A stretch of 40,439 bases of DNA from Ruminococcus sp. (lineage in GTDB: Bacteria > Bacillota > Clostridia > Oscillospirales > Ruminococcaceae): assembly GCA_021201755.1 (NCBI GenBank), contig JAJQEI010000041.1:1-40439 (forward strand), written 5' to 3'. This document shows, one piece after another, positions 25,472 through 34,445 of this stretch. The notes under the pieces were generated by a model. The model saw nothing but the letters and a program-made list of their open reading frames with translations, did no database searches and was not told where the DNA came from. Position 1 is the stretch's first letter. Each line of letters begins with the position of its first letter. Both the position numbers and the translations under genes were made by a program.

Positions 25472-27775
25472 ATGAAAAAGACGATGCAAAAGGGCTTTTC
25501 ATTGGTTGAGGTAATTATCGCTTTGGTGATTGCGGCGATTATTCTTGCGGTGTGCGCACCGAACGTTTCGGCGTATGTACAGTCGGCAAAGCTGCAAAAT
25601 TATCGAACAACGCTGAATAACTTGGTTGGCGATGTGCAAAGCCAGCTGCCTCAAACACGCTATTGGAATTGGGAAGAAGTCAAAGAAAACGCCGAGTCGA
25701 TTTTGCGGTCAGACTCAGCTCGGACAGTGACATCTGCAAGCACTACTGATACCACTGCGGTTTACGACGTTGCTGGTGCAAGCACAGACGCCAATGTTGT
25801 ATATGAAATCACATTGACATATGATACATCTGCCACAAGTTCCAATACCAGCCAACAAGTCACTGTAGACGGTGCATGCATCGGCTATGGCAGCGTAACT
25901 TCCAGCGAGACCTGTGAAGTTTTGTTGAAAACGAGCTATACGGATTCGGGTCTGTATCCGACGTATACTAGTACAATTACAACAACTACTTCAGGTGGAT
26001 GGAGTAGCTTAGAAGACCGTGTAAAAAGTTGGTCTGATTGGAAAACTTTTTTTACTACGTTTGGAAATGAACAATATGATTTCCGAACAGATGTAGCTTA
26101 TCCTGATTGGTGGTCAGATGATTATGTTGTTATTAATTTAGCGGATTATGTTACAAATAGTGTGAAATTCGTTCAATTTGAAATGGATTATTATTGTGGA
26201 TACTATATCAGCGATTATAGCACTTGGCCAAATTACACATACAGCGGATACTTGGCTTTTCCAACCGTTTATACAAATGATGGTGCAGGAACAGGTACTG
26301 TTTATGCTGTTTCACAATCTAATTCATTATATTCCGATAATGTTTATATTTATATCGGTGATGATTCGGATGAAGAATCGTTAAAGTATATTGCAATAGA
26401 TTCTTCCGGAAATGAGATTTTTAGTGGTACAGAATATGAGGAGCAAATGGCTGCGCATAACTGGGTGCGGTATGATGTGATTTTTAGTGATGCTATGGGA
26501 ACATTTCAAACCTATACCGATTCTACTTTGGATGGCGCATTAGCACTTGTGGCTTTTCAAGCAAAGTATGATTATGCGGTATACGAAGATACAGACGGCA
26601 GTCATTATAATAATGAAAAGATTCTATACCGTGTGAACTTAATCAATTCTAGTGGCGTAGAGTCCAGTAGAGGCTGGATTGCAGTGACTGGGAATTCTGG
26701 AGTAGGTGGAACAGTTTATTTAGATGAAAATGATGATATTTTAGTATATGTAAATAATGGCACAGTTCCAACAGACCATAACTCAATGCTATATAATACG
26801 GTTATAGAGAATTGGTATACATATTTATATTTTGATTTAAATAAGTGTGGTTATTCTGTGGGAAATGCTTTGATGATTACACTGACAGATATTGATGCAG
26901 ATACTTTATATGAAAAATGGCTGGCATATGAAACTGGAACGAGCAGTGACTGGACATTAAGTATTGTCCAAAATGTTAGTAAAGAAAACAATGACAGTGG
27001 AGCTTCTATAAGCGATATAAGTGACTATTATACATTAGTTTTGGTTGATAGTAATACATTGCAGATTGTATTAGATTTAACTTATAATATGTATCCTTAT
27101 TTACGGTTAACAATGCGGACAGAATACGCTGGCTTATCTTCTTCGGATAGCGTTAGTGTGAGCTTGTATTTGGATACAAGCGGAGGTTATACATATGAAA
27201 CCACTATTTCATATGATCTCCCCATGCTCACCATCAACGGCGGCTCAAACTACGTAGGCGTGACTTTGGATTGGTCGAAATGTGACAGTGATATTATTGA
27301 AGCGAATACTGGCTTGTTGGGTGTGAAGTTCACGAAAAACGGCAGCAGCTATTCGGCATATACACTTTATGATACAAGTTACAATGAAGTTAGCTGTACA
27401 CCAATTTCAAACTTTAAGTTGTCTTACATAAATTCCAGTTATGTAGCGGACGGTGTTATCCACTTCTATTTTGAGGGGATTTCTGCTGAGGAATTGTTGG
27501 TAGAATTTGATGATGATTACGAAGACTTAATAGATCTGCTTGCACCGGAAGAAGCGGTGACCACAACGACAGCTTCTGCTGATGAGTCAACCACAACCAC
27601 AACAACCACTACTATGACAACAACTTCTACAGATGCGACAGACGATACGTCAACTTCTACCGAAACGACTGCAACTACAGTAACTGCGGATGATTCCAAT
27701 ACGATAACAACAACCACCATCGAAACGACCACACAGATTGGGTATATTGATGACGAAACAGGTGAGTGGGTTTAG
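25472..27775 (+). CDS. Very large prepilin-like surface protein with Thr-rich tail
   Basis: The product is 767 residues to the first stop. It has a class III prepilin leader ('MKKTMQKG') and mature N-terminus 'FSLVEVIIALVIAAIILAV' with Glu at +5. The rest is a giant extracellular part, rich in Tyr, Trp, Ser and Asp, with no domain I recognise. A Thr-rich linker (about residues 696-752) ends it, of the kind that joins modules in Ruminococcus cellulosomal proteins. Unusually large terminal pilins are adhesin candidates at the pilus tip. The middle (about 25990-27210) is visibly more AT-rich than both flanks. An AAAGGAGG site precedes the ATG; the gene closes the pilus operon. The TAG stop is suspect because the frame continues for 115 codons. 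Confidence 0.8.
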   Translation: MKKTMQKGFSLVEVIIALVIAAIILAVCAPNVSAYVQSAKLQNYRTTLNNLVGDVQSQLPQTRYWNWEEVKENAESILRSDSARTVTSASTTDTTAVYDVAGASTDANVVYEITLTYDTSATSSNTSQQVTVDGACIGYGSVTSSETCEVLLKTSYTDSGLYPTYTSTITTTTSGGWSSLEDRVKSWSDWKTFFTTFGNEQYDFRTDVAYPDWWSDDYVVINLADYVTNSVKFVQFEMDYYCGYYISDYSTWPNYTYSGYLAFPTVYTNDGAGTGTVYAVSQSNSLYSDNVYIYIGDDSDEESLKYIAIDSSGNEIFSGTEYEEQMAAHNWVRYDVIFSDAMGTFQTYTDSTLDGALALVAFQAKYDYAVYEDTDGSHYNNEKILYRVNLINSSGVESSRGWIAVTGNSGVGGTVYLDENDDILVYVNNGTVPTDHNSMLYNTVIENWYTYLYFDLNKCGYSVGNALMITLTDIDADTLYEKWLAYETGTSSDWTLSIVQNVSKENNDSGASISDISDYYTLVLVDSNTLQIVLDLTYNMYPYLRLTMRTEYAGLSSSDSVSVSLYLDTSGGYTYETTISYDLPMLTINGGSNYVGVTLDWSKCDSDIIEANTGLLGVKFTKNGSSYSAYTLYDTSYNEVSCTPISNFKLSYINSSYVADGVIHFYFEGISAEELLVEFDDDYEDLIDLLAPEEAVTTTTASADESTTTTTTTTMTTTSTDATDDTSTSTETTATTVTADDSNTITTTTIETTTQIGYIDDETGEWV

Positions 27776-28120
27776 GTCTTTGGCTATTCGGCTGGGGAGC
27801 AATATGTGGTTATAATATCTTACTGGGTCTATAATGACTCGACAGGCTGGGATGAAGAAGTTCTTGCTTCGGATTTGATTATTGTATTGGGTTATTATGT
27901 AAATGGCACTTGGTATGAGCTAGACAGTAGTGTTTGTAGTTTGGGTGGTATTTACGTAGACGAAAATGGAGATTCTCATGAAGTGAAAGCTAGATATTAT
28001 TACACTATTAACAATAAGCTTAAAGAAGTTTATCCATCTGTGTGTGAAGACTTATACATTGATAGAACAAACGTTTTAAATAAAAGTGAAATTTCCCATC
28101 ACTCGAAGAAATTCGAGTGA
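27776..28120 (+). pseudogene. In-frame continuation of the large prepilin beyond a TAG
   Basis: After TAG (27773-27775) the same frame stays open to a TGA at 28118-28120 and reads like a folded domain, e.g. 'VVIISYWVYNDSTGWDEE' and 'YYVNGTWYELDSSVCS'. A domain after a Thr-rich linker is the expected architecture, so the TAG probably replaced CAG (Gln). The final codons run into the terminator hairpin, which is odd and may mean the original end was slightly different. No independent start site is seen. Confidence 0.65.
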
Positions 28121-28129
28121 TGGATTTTT
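28096..28129 (+). terminator. Terminator of the pilus operon
   Basis: CCATCACTCGAA (28096-28107) pairs perfectly with TTCGAGTGATGG (28112-28123) around a GAAA loop and is followed by ATTTTT. It ends the operon that starts at 16091. Confidence 0.9.
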
Positions 28130-28140
28130 ATCTAAAAAGC

Positions 28141-28170
28141 TTGACAAGTGGAGGAAATCTGGCGTATAAT
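28141..28170 (+). promoter_or_regulatory. Promoter of the two-component system
   Basis: TTGACA (28141-28146) and TATAAT (28165-28170) are perfect matches with an 18-bp spacer. It begins 12 bp after the pilus operon terminator and 74 bp before the response regulator start. Confidence 0.88.
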
Positions 28171-28214
28171 ATAAATAATTCTTTTTGATGTATTGACGTA
28201 GGAGGCGAAATGAT

Positions 28215-28889
28215 ATGCGGATTTTACTGGCAGAAGATGAAAAGGATCTGAATCGAATTATTACGAAATGATTGACAGAAGAGGGATACAGTGTGGACAG
28301 CTGTTTGGACGGAGCGGATGCACTAGATTATCTTTTGGTTGCGGAATATGACGGTGTGATTTTGGATATTATGATGCCAAAAAAAGACGGTTTGGAAGTG
28401 CTGCGAACGCTGCGGAATCGGCGTATTGCTGTACCAGTTTTGCTTTTGACCGCACGAGATTCGATTGCCGATCGTGTAAAAGGGTTAGACAGTGGTGCAA
28501 ATGATTATTTGGTAAAGCCTTTTTCACTAGATGAGTTGAGTGCCCGTATTCGTGCAATGACACGAGCAACATTTGGATAGACAAACAGTCTGTTGACAGC
28601 AGACACGCTGACATTGGATACCGCTACAAGGAAAGTAGTACGAGGCGATCGGGAAATTATCCTGTTTGCAAAAGAATACACCTTACTTGCGTATCTGATG
28701 TACAACAAAGGTGTTGTTTTATCTAGGGAGAAGATTGAAGACCATGTTTGGAATTTCGACTATGAGGGTGGTACCAATGTAGTGGTAGTTTATATCAATT
28801 ATTTGCGAGAAAAAATCGATAAAAATGAATCCGTGAAGCTAATTCATATCATTAGAGGAGTCGGCTATGTTTTAAGAGAGGGAACATGA
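28215..28889 (+). pseudogene. OmpR-family response regulator with two in-frame stops
   Basis: The frame encodes a 224-codon OmpR/PhoB-type regulator. It has the receiver acidic pocket 'LLAEDEKDL', the phosphoacceptor Asp in '[13 protein letters not shown]', Thr in 'LLTARDS' and Lys in 'YLVKPF'. The winged-helix output domain includes 'EYTLLAYLMYNKG' and 'VVYINYLREKID'. TGA at 28269-28271 follows 'LNRIITK', where Arg (CGA) would fit before 'LTEEGYSVD'. TAG at 28578-28580 lies between receiver and DNA-binding domain, where CAG would fit. I start at ATG 28215 after GGAGG. Both stops match single C-to-T changes. The stop overlaps close to the kinase start. Confidence 0.88.
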
Positions 28890-28890
28890 T

Positions 28891-30297
28891 ATGAAAAAAT
28901 GTTCGATTCGTCTGAAAATTACACTTTGGTTCAGCGTGATTTTACTGGTTATCACTGTATTGATGACGTTTGCCATTTTGAGCATTAGTTCCGGCGTTAT
29001 GCAAAAAAATATACAGGATAGTCTCATTGCAATTGTCGAGGATAATGTAGATGAGGTGGAATATTTCCAGTGGTTAGAAGATGCTTCGCTGGACGGAGAT
29101 GGAGATGACTATTTGGCTTATGGTGATGGCTTTTTGGAAATTGATGATGATTTTCTAGACCTTGTGGGCAGCAATTATACGGCACTCTATCAGGAAGACG
29201 GGACGCTTTTGTATGGTGAAAATTTGATTGCGACGCAGACGGTTTTCCTTTCATTTCAAGATAATTCAATCCAGACCGTTTCTGTCGATGGTGAAAAATT
29301 TTATGTGTATGACAGGATGCTGGAACAGGAAGGTCTAGAGGGTCTGTGGTTGAGAGGAACTGTTTCGGTAGAGTCTGGAACAAGATAGATTATATCGATT
29401 CTTCAGATTTCGCTGATGCTTTTGCCTGTGCTGGTGTTGATTGCCATTATTGGCGGATACTGGATTGCAGGAAGGATTTTACGACCGATTCGGAAGATTT
29501 CGGATGCAACGGCGCAAATTGAACAGGGGAATGATTTGAAAAAGCGCATTGAATTGGGCAATGGCAACGATGAACTTTATCAACTGGCAGATGCAATTAA
29601 CGCCATGATCGACCGGCTGGATCAATCTTTTGAAACTGAAAAGCGATTTGTTTCCGATGCATCCCATGAGCTTCGGACACCAGTTTCTGTAATTACTGCA
29701 CAGTGTGAATATTCGCTGGAAAAACCACGCAGTGAGGAAGAATATGTGCAAGCTTTAACGGTTATTCGGCGACAGGCAGGAAAGATGGGAAAGATGATTG
29801 CCCAGATGCTGGAATTTACACGGCTAGAAATGAAGTCTGACCGTTATACCAAAGCACCATTGAATTTTTCAGAGTTGATTACGCTGACTTGTTTGGATTT
29901 TCAATACATTCATGAAAAAAATATTCAACTGGAATGCCATGTAGAGCCGGATATTGTGATTTCTGGTAATTATGAGTTACTTCAGCGGCTCGCAAATAAT
30001 TTGATTTCTAATGCTTATCGATATGGCAAAGAAAACGGTCATATTAATGTAACTGTTCAGCGAAAAGAAACACAAGTTTCCTTTTCTGTTACAGATGATG
30101 GAATAGGCATTGCACCGGAGGAACAGGAGAAAATTTTCATGCGTTTTTATCAAGCGGAGCGTTCCAGAACCGGTGAGGGGAGTGGTTTGGGACTTTCGCT
30201 CGCAAAAGAAATCGCCTTGTTTCATCAAGGCAGCTTGACAGTGGAAAGCATCTTGGAAGAGGGCAGTCGATTTGAAGTGATTCTTCCCATAAAATAA
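28891..30297 (+). pseudogene. Sensor histidine kinase with one in-frame stop
   Basis: The frame encodes a 468-codon membrane kinase. It has a first helix 'LWFSVILLVITVLMTFAILS', an acidic extracytoplasmic sensor domain, a second helix after the stop ('ISLMLLPVLVLIAIIGGYWIA'-like), HAMP and the phosphoacceptor His in 'VSDASHELRTPVSV'. The N box is 'NLISNAYRYGKENG' and the G boxes are 'DDGIGIAPEE' and 'GSGLGLSLAKEI'. TAG at 29386-29388 falls just before the second helix; CAG would restore it. The catalytic half after the stop is undamaged. It pairs with the broken regulator directly upstream. Confidence 0.88.
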
Positions 30298-30307
30298 TCG
30301 TAAGAAG

Positions 30308-30330
30308 GCGCACTATTATAGTGCGCTTTT
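30308..30330 (+). terminator. Terminator after the sensor kinase
   Basis: GCGCACTA (30308-30315) pairs with TAGTGCGC (30319-30326) and is followed by TTTTC. It lies 10 bp after the kinase stop. Confidence 0.85.
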
Positions 30331-30653
30331 CTATTGCTTAAATGTTATCTGAAGTCGTTTTCTTACACATAAAATCGAGATAAACTTAATAAAAATCGCT
30401 GCAATTAATTATAAATGCTAAATAATACTATTTAAATACATTATAATCAAAAAATTAGAAATTTCTTGTACAAATTAACTGTTGCTTTTTTTTTGCTAAA
30501 ATATGATATAATTTGATTAGAAGCATTAGGATACGCTTTGGCGGAAGAAAAAAAGTATAATGGGATTTTTTCTGTATGTTAATTTGTATTTCTAATAGCT
30601 TCAAAAAAATATAAACGTGTGCCATTTGGCACAGAAAGGAATTGGTGAAAACT
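30331..30653 (+). promoter_or_regulatory. AT-rich upstream region of the small secreted protein gene
   Basis: A TATAAT (30507-30512) with a weak TTGCTT at 30482-30487 could be the promoter; spacing (19 bp) is long. A short hairpin TGTGCC-ATTT-GGCACA (30618-30633) abuts the AGAAAGGA ribosome site. Nothing else is recognisable in this gap of about 320 bp. Confidence 0.4.
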
Positions 30654-31025
30654 ATGAAGAGAATCAAAAAGATGGTGACTGCTATATGTGCAGTTACGAC
30701 ACTGGCTGCTTGTACAGTGGGCATGAGCGTGTGTGCAAGTGCTGCGAGCGGAACACTTTCCATGACTTCGTCTAGTGCGACACTTACAAACACATCCGGT
30801 GCTGCACGCTATGGGAATGTGAACTTTAACGTGATCAATCGATCTACTGGTTCACAGGTGAAGAGTTTTGGGAACAGCGGCAATGTTGCAAATTACTCGT
30901 CCATTACGGTGAGCAGCAGTGGCAGTTACTCAACGACAACGTACAGCTTTACGGGAAACGCTACGCTCTATAATGGCATAAGTGCCAATTCGGGCGTATT
31001 ATGGAGTGATTCGAAAACCTATTGA
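30654..31025 (+). CDS. Small Sec-secreted beta-rich protein, bacteriocin-like layout
   Basis: The 123-residue product has a clear signal peptide: basic 'MKRIKKM', hydrophobic 'VTAICAVTTLAACTVGMSV' and an 'ASAA' cleavage site. The mature part is about 90 residues, cysteine-free, rich in Ser, Thr, Gly and Asn, with alternating patterns such as 'NVNFNVINRSTGSQV', suggesting beta strands. Small Sec-exported beta-rich peptides next to FtsX-type permease and ATPase genes recall the lactococcin 972 group, but I see no decisive motif. I chose ATG 30654; a GTG at 30645 is closer to AGAAAGGA. It is the only unbroken gene between 28.2 and 34.3 kb. Confidence 0.6.
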   Translation: MKRIKKMVTAICAVTTLAACTVGMSVCASAASGTLSMTSSSATLTNTSGAARYGNVNFNVINRSTGSQVKSFGNSGNVANYSSITVSSSGSYSTTTYSFTGNATLYNGISANSGVLWSDSKTY

Positions 31026-31202
31026 AACTGATATTTTTCCATACTGGCGTTCGGCTATTTATAATAAATAAATAGCGAAGTAAAATTTACAGCGACGTTT
31101 TAAAAACGAAAAACTAGAGTATGGCATATAGGAATCGAATGATGGTATGTTTTAAAAAACGATTCTTTATGCCATTTTCTGGTTTGAAATGGAGGCGAGA
31201 AT

Positions 31203-32354
31203 TTGAAACAAATTTTTTATCATATTCGAAGCTTAATCAAAAACGAAGGAATTATTTTTGTTGTCATTATGATATGCATCATTGCATCTGCATTTGTTCT
31301 GAATCTTTCCTATGGCTTATACAAAAACTTTGAAGTTGCAAAACAAATAGAAGTGGAAGATCTCAGTACTGTTGCGTTAGAATTTAATAAAGACGCCGCT
31401 CCGACCCAACGGCAGTTTCAAGATTTTGTGGAATCGCTCTCAGAGGAAACGTTAGACAAGATGTGGTTTTATGTTTCCGGAAATGTGGAGGAATTTGATG
31501 GTATGCATTATCCGTATCTGGAATCCAGATTTTCTTATTGAAACGGCGAATATTTGATTGCCACGGAATTTCGGGAAAATGCGGAAAATACCATGCGCTT
31601 TGGGAGAATGATTACCGATGAAGAGGAAAACAAGGGTGCAAATGTTACTTGTATCTGTGTATCGAATGTGGGAGAACCGACGGAACAAATGCAGGTACTC
31701 TTAGAGGGCGATGATACGCTTGTTTTTCGGAGCGTTTCCTATGAAGTTATAGGCGGCTCGGCGACGGCACTTGATTCCATGATCATTCCATTTCAAGCCG
31801 TTCCGGATGATTTTGTCTATGATGACGTTGTCATTTTTACATTTGATGGCGTGCTTACGAGAGCGACATATAACGACATTGTTACGACGGCAAGTATTTA
31901 TATGCCTGATGCATTGACATTTCCGGAGCTGAATCTTTCGGACAACGACACCATTTCGATCTTTGACAATATTATTGCAATTGCAATCCTGATTTCCATT
32001 TTTTCTGCACTCAATTTTGTCTTGCTTTATCAGTTTATCTTGAAAAAGAGAACACATGATATGGCGATATTGCGTGTTTGCGGTTGTGGAAAGCTACGCC
32101 TTTTCTGTATGTATATCGGCGAATGTCTGTGTATAAGTATTCCCTTCTACTTGATTGGCACTGCACTTTATTATCTGCTTTTACGTTTCGTATTACAAAG
32201 CATTTATCCCTATATTTCAGAAGTGCATTCCTTTAAAATGTATATCATGATTTTTGCAATTTATATTCTAGCAGTTGTACTTGTCGTGGCGATTATGATT
32301 TTATCGCATATTAACAAGTCAATTGTCGGCCAACTAAAGGAGAAAAAGATATGA
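31203..32354 (+). pseudogene. FtsX/MacB-type ABC permease 1 with an in-frame stop
   Basis: The 383-codon frame has one N-terminal helix ('IIFVVIMICIIASAFVLNLS'), a large extracytoplasmic domain and three C-terminal helices (near 31970-32040, 32100-32200, 32240-32320). This is the 1+3 topology of FtsX/MacB permeases. TGA at 31539-31541 interrupts 'RFSY-x-NGEYLIATEF', where Arg (CGA) fits. The start is TTG 31203, 7 bp after GGAGG. It overlaps permease 2 by ATGA. A hairpin with CTATTTAT/ATAAATAG arms (31055-31075) lies upstream. Confidence 0.8.
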
Positions 32355-33616
32355 TACTTTTAAAAACGGCATGGGCGGATTTTCGGAAAAATCTTCTTAT
32401 GAATCTCTTCATTATCCTACAAGTGGCTGTTTCTCTCGTCATCACGGCAGTTATGATATCTACCATTAGCATTCGTACACAATATTACACGCCTTTTCGG
32501 GATATGTTCACTTCAAATGGTCTGTTTCTCAAGTTTAATTCCTGGTTGAATTTGGATACCGATTTTATGAGAATTTATGAATTTCTCGACGAAGAGGATA
32601 TTTTAGAAATTTGTTCCGATGCAGATCACGTTTATTCGTGCTACACGCTTTATGGAGGGGTGGATGAATCGCTCGACTGGGATGGCTATCAATTTATAAG
32701 TTATGACGACGAATTTCTCGAACGCTATCAGCCGGACATGGTGGCGGGCAGATGGCTCAATATCACAACCGAACCCGATAATATTGAAGTGGTTGTTTCT
32801 GAAAATGATTATGGCGTTGAAGTCGGCGATGTGTTGACGATTAGTGCAGCGAATTATCCAGAAGATCTAAAATTTACCGCAACAGTCGTCGGGATTTTTC
32901 AAGACGGTTCAAAAATTGTCGGTGGTGCACTTAATGGTACATAAGATGCGGTGGATTTCAATGATTTTTATTATCCCTTTAATCATGAAATAGAAGGGAA
33001 TATGGAAATTATCGCTTCTCATACGGCGATGCAGAATATTACTGGCGATTATGAGCTGGAGATTGAAGAGTTAGATTATGTGGTGCAGCCAATTACTTCT
33101 AGCGTGATTATTACTTATCTGGACAACGTCAGCACAAAACAAATTGAAGAAGACCAAAAGAAGATGTTGGAATATGGCGTAGGCACTACCGTTACACTGG
33201 ATGAACTTCACGAGAACAGTATCGATTATTTGCTGGAAGAAGCAAAGATGTTTTTCCCAATCATCATTATTCTATTCATCCTGACTTCTGTCAGCAGCAT
33301 TAGCACTTCTGCTTTGATTACACGAAAGAGCCTGAAAAACTATGCACTATATTATATCAATGGGTTAGAATGGAGACACTGTGCGATTGTAAATTTGCTG
33401 CATTCCATTTTTTCACTCGTTTTGGCAGTTGTTCTTGGATTTCTTGCACTGTTTCTCATACTGTACACAAGATTTGCAGATAGTGTAGAGATCATTTGGA
33501 GTGGCTATATTGTGTTGGCGTTTGCCGTACTAATTCTGTTGGAGATGTTGATTTCGATGATTATACCGCTTCGCATTATCGGGAAAAATACGCCCAAACA
33601 GATTTTAACGAGATAA
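32351..33616 (+). pseudogene. FtsX/MacB-type ABC permease 2 with an in-frame stop
   Basis: The 421-codon frame shows an N-terminal helix ('LFIILQVAVSLVITAVMIST'), a long outer domain and three helices in the last third ('FFPIIIILFILTSVSSIST', then near 33390-33470 and 33500-33580). TAA at 32942-32944 interrupts 'GGALNGT-x-DAVDFNDFYY'; Gln (CAA) would restore it. It presumably formed a heterodimer with permease 1 and used the ATPase that follows after 14 bp. Confidence 0.8.
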
Positions 33617-33630
33617 AGGAGGAATTGGAA

Positions 33631-34303
33631 ATGGTACAAGTAAAGGAACTTTCTAAAATCTACAACAAAGGCAAATTCAATGCGTTTCAAGCACTTTATG
33701 ATGTCAACATAGAAATCCAAGACTGGGAACTGGTTGCGATCATTGGCACATTAGGCGCAGGGAAGTCAACGCTTTTACATATTCTCGCCTGTATGGATAG
33801 CTATGAAAGTGGAGAATATTGGATCGATGGCATCCTGATTAAGAATTCCTCTGAAAAACAGCTTGCACGGATTCGCAATGAAAAAGTTGGTATGGTTATG
33901 CAGGATTTTGCCTTGATTGACGATTTTACTGCCTTGCAAAATGTGATGCTGCCACTGGATTTCTCGAGAGAAAAAAAGACGAATAAAAAAAGCAACTGCT
34001 CGGAATGCGTTGCAATCTGTGGAAATGCTGGAATTTGCTGACAAGCCAACAAGTAAGCTTTCTGGCGGACAGAAACAGCGTGTTGCTATAGCTCGTGCAA
34101 TTGCCAACCGTCCTAGCATGATTTTGGCAGATGAACCGACTGGTGCGCTCGACAGTAAAACCTCTGGTGAAATTATGGAGTTGTTTCATCAGCTGCATAC
34201 ACAGGGTGACACAGTTATAATCGTTACACATGACCTTGCAATTGCGAAACAATGTGAACGTATCATTCAAATTGAGGATGGTCGTATAAAAGATTATCAG
34301 TGA
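33631..34303 (+). pseudogene. MacB/LolD-type ABC ATPase with a frameshift
   Basis: The ATPase shows 'MVQVKELSKIYNKGKFNAFQ', Q-loop '[20 protein letters not shown]', signature '[19 protein letters not shown]' and Walker B '[18 protein letters not shown]'. The reading frame shifts in an A7 run at 33985-33991; removing one A joins '[17 protein letters not shown]' smoothly. Walker A reads 'GTLGAGKST', where Ser is usual in place of Leu (TTA instead of TCA, again a C-to-T change). AAAGGAGG precedes the ATG. It completes the permease pair in a bacteriocin-export or resistance-type transporter. Confidence 0.85.
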
Positions 34304-34338
34304 TACTTCATCTAAAAAAATGACGTAATTGACCGTAC

Positions 34339-34375
34339 AAAAAGCGCATCAGAGATTTTCTCTGGTGCGCTTTTT
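34339..34375. terminator. Bidirectional terminator between the convergent ABC and GH43 genes
   Basis: AAAAAGCGCATCAGAGA (34339-34355) pairs with TCTCTGGTGCGCTTTTT (34359-34375) with one G-T wobble. T-runs appear on both strands, so it can end transcripts from either side. Confidence 0.88.
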
Positions 34376-34445
34376 GTAATTTGTTCTATATGAGTGTAGT
34401 TTAAACCGTCTTATCGTGCTGTATAGTCAAATCGTGTAACTTCCG

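Noticed and set aside
27517..27732. Valine-rich open frame on the - strand in the prepilin tail
   Set aside because: It is the antisense reading of the Thr-rich linker codons and has no start signal.
31121..31333. Small + strand open frame before permease 1
   Set aside because: It overlaps the permease start in another frame, lacks a ribosome binding site and shows no signal peptide or motif.
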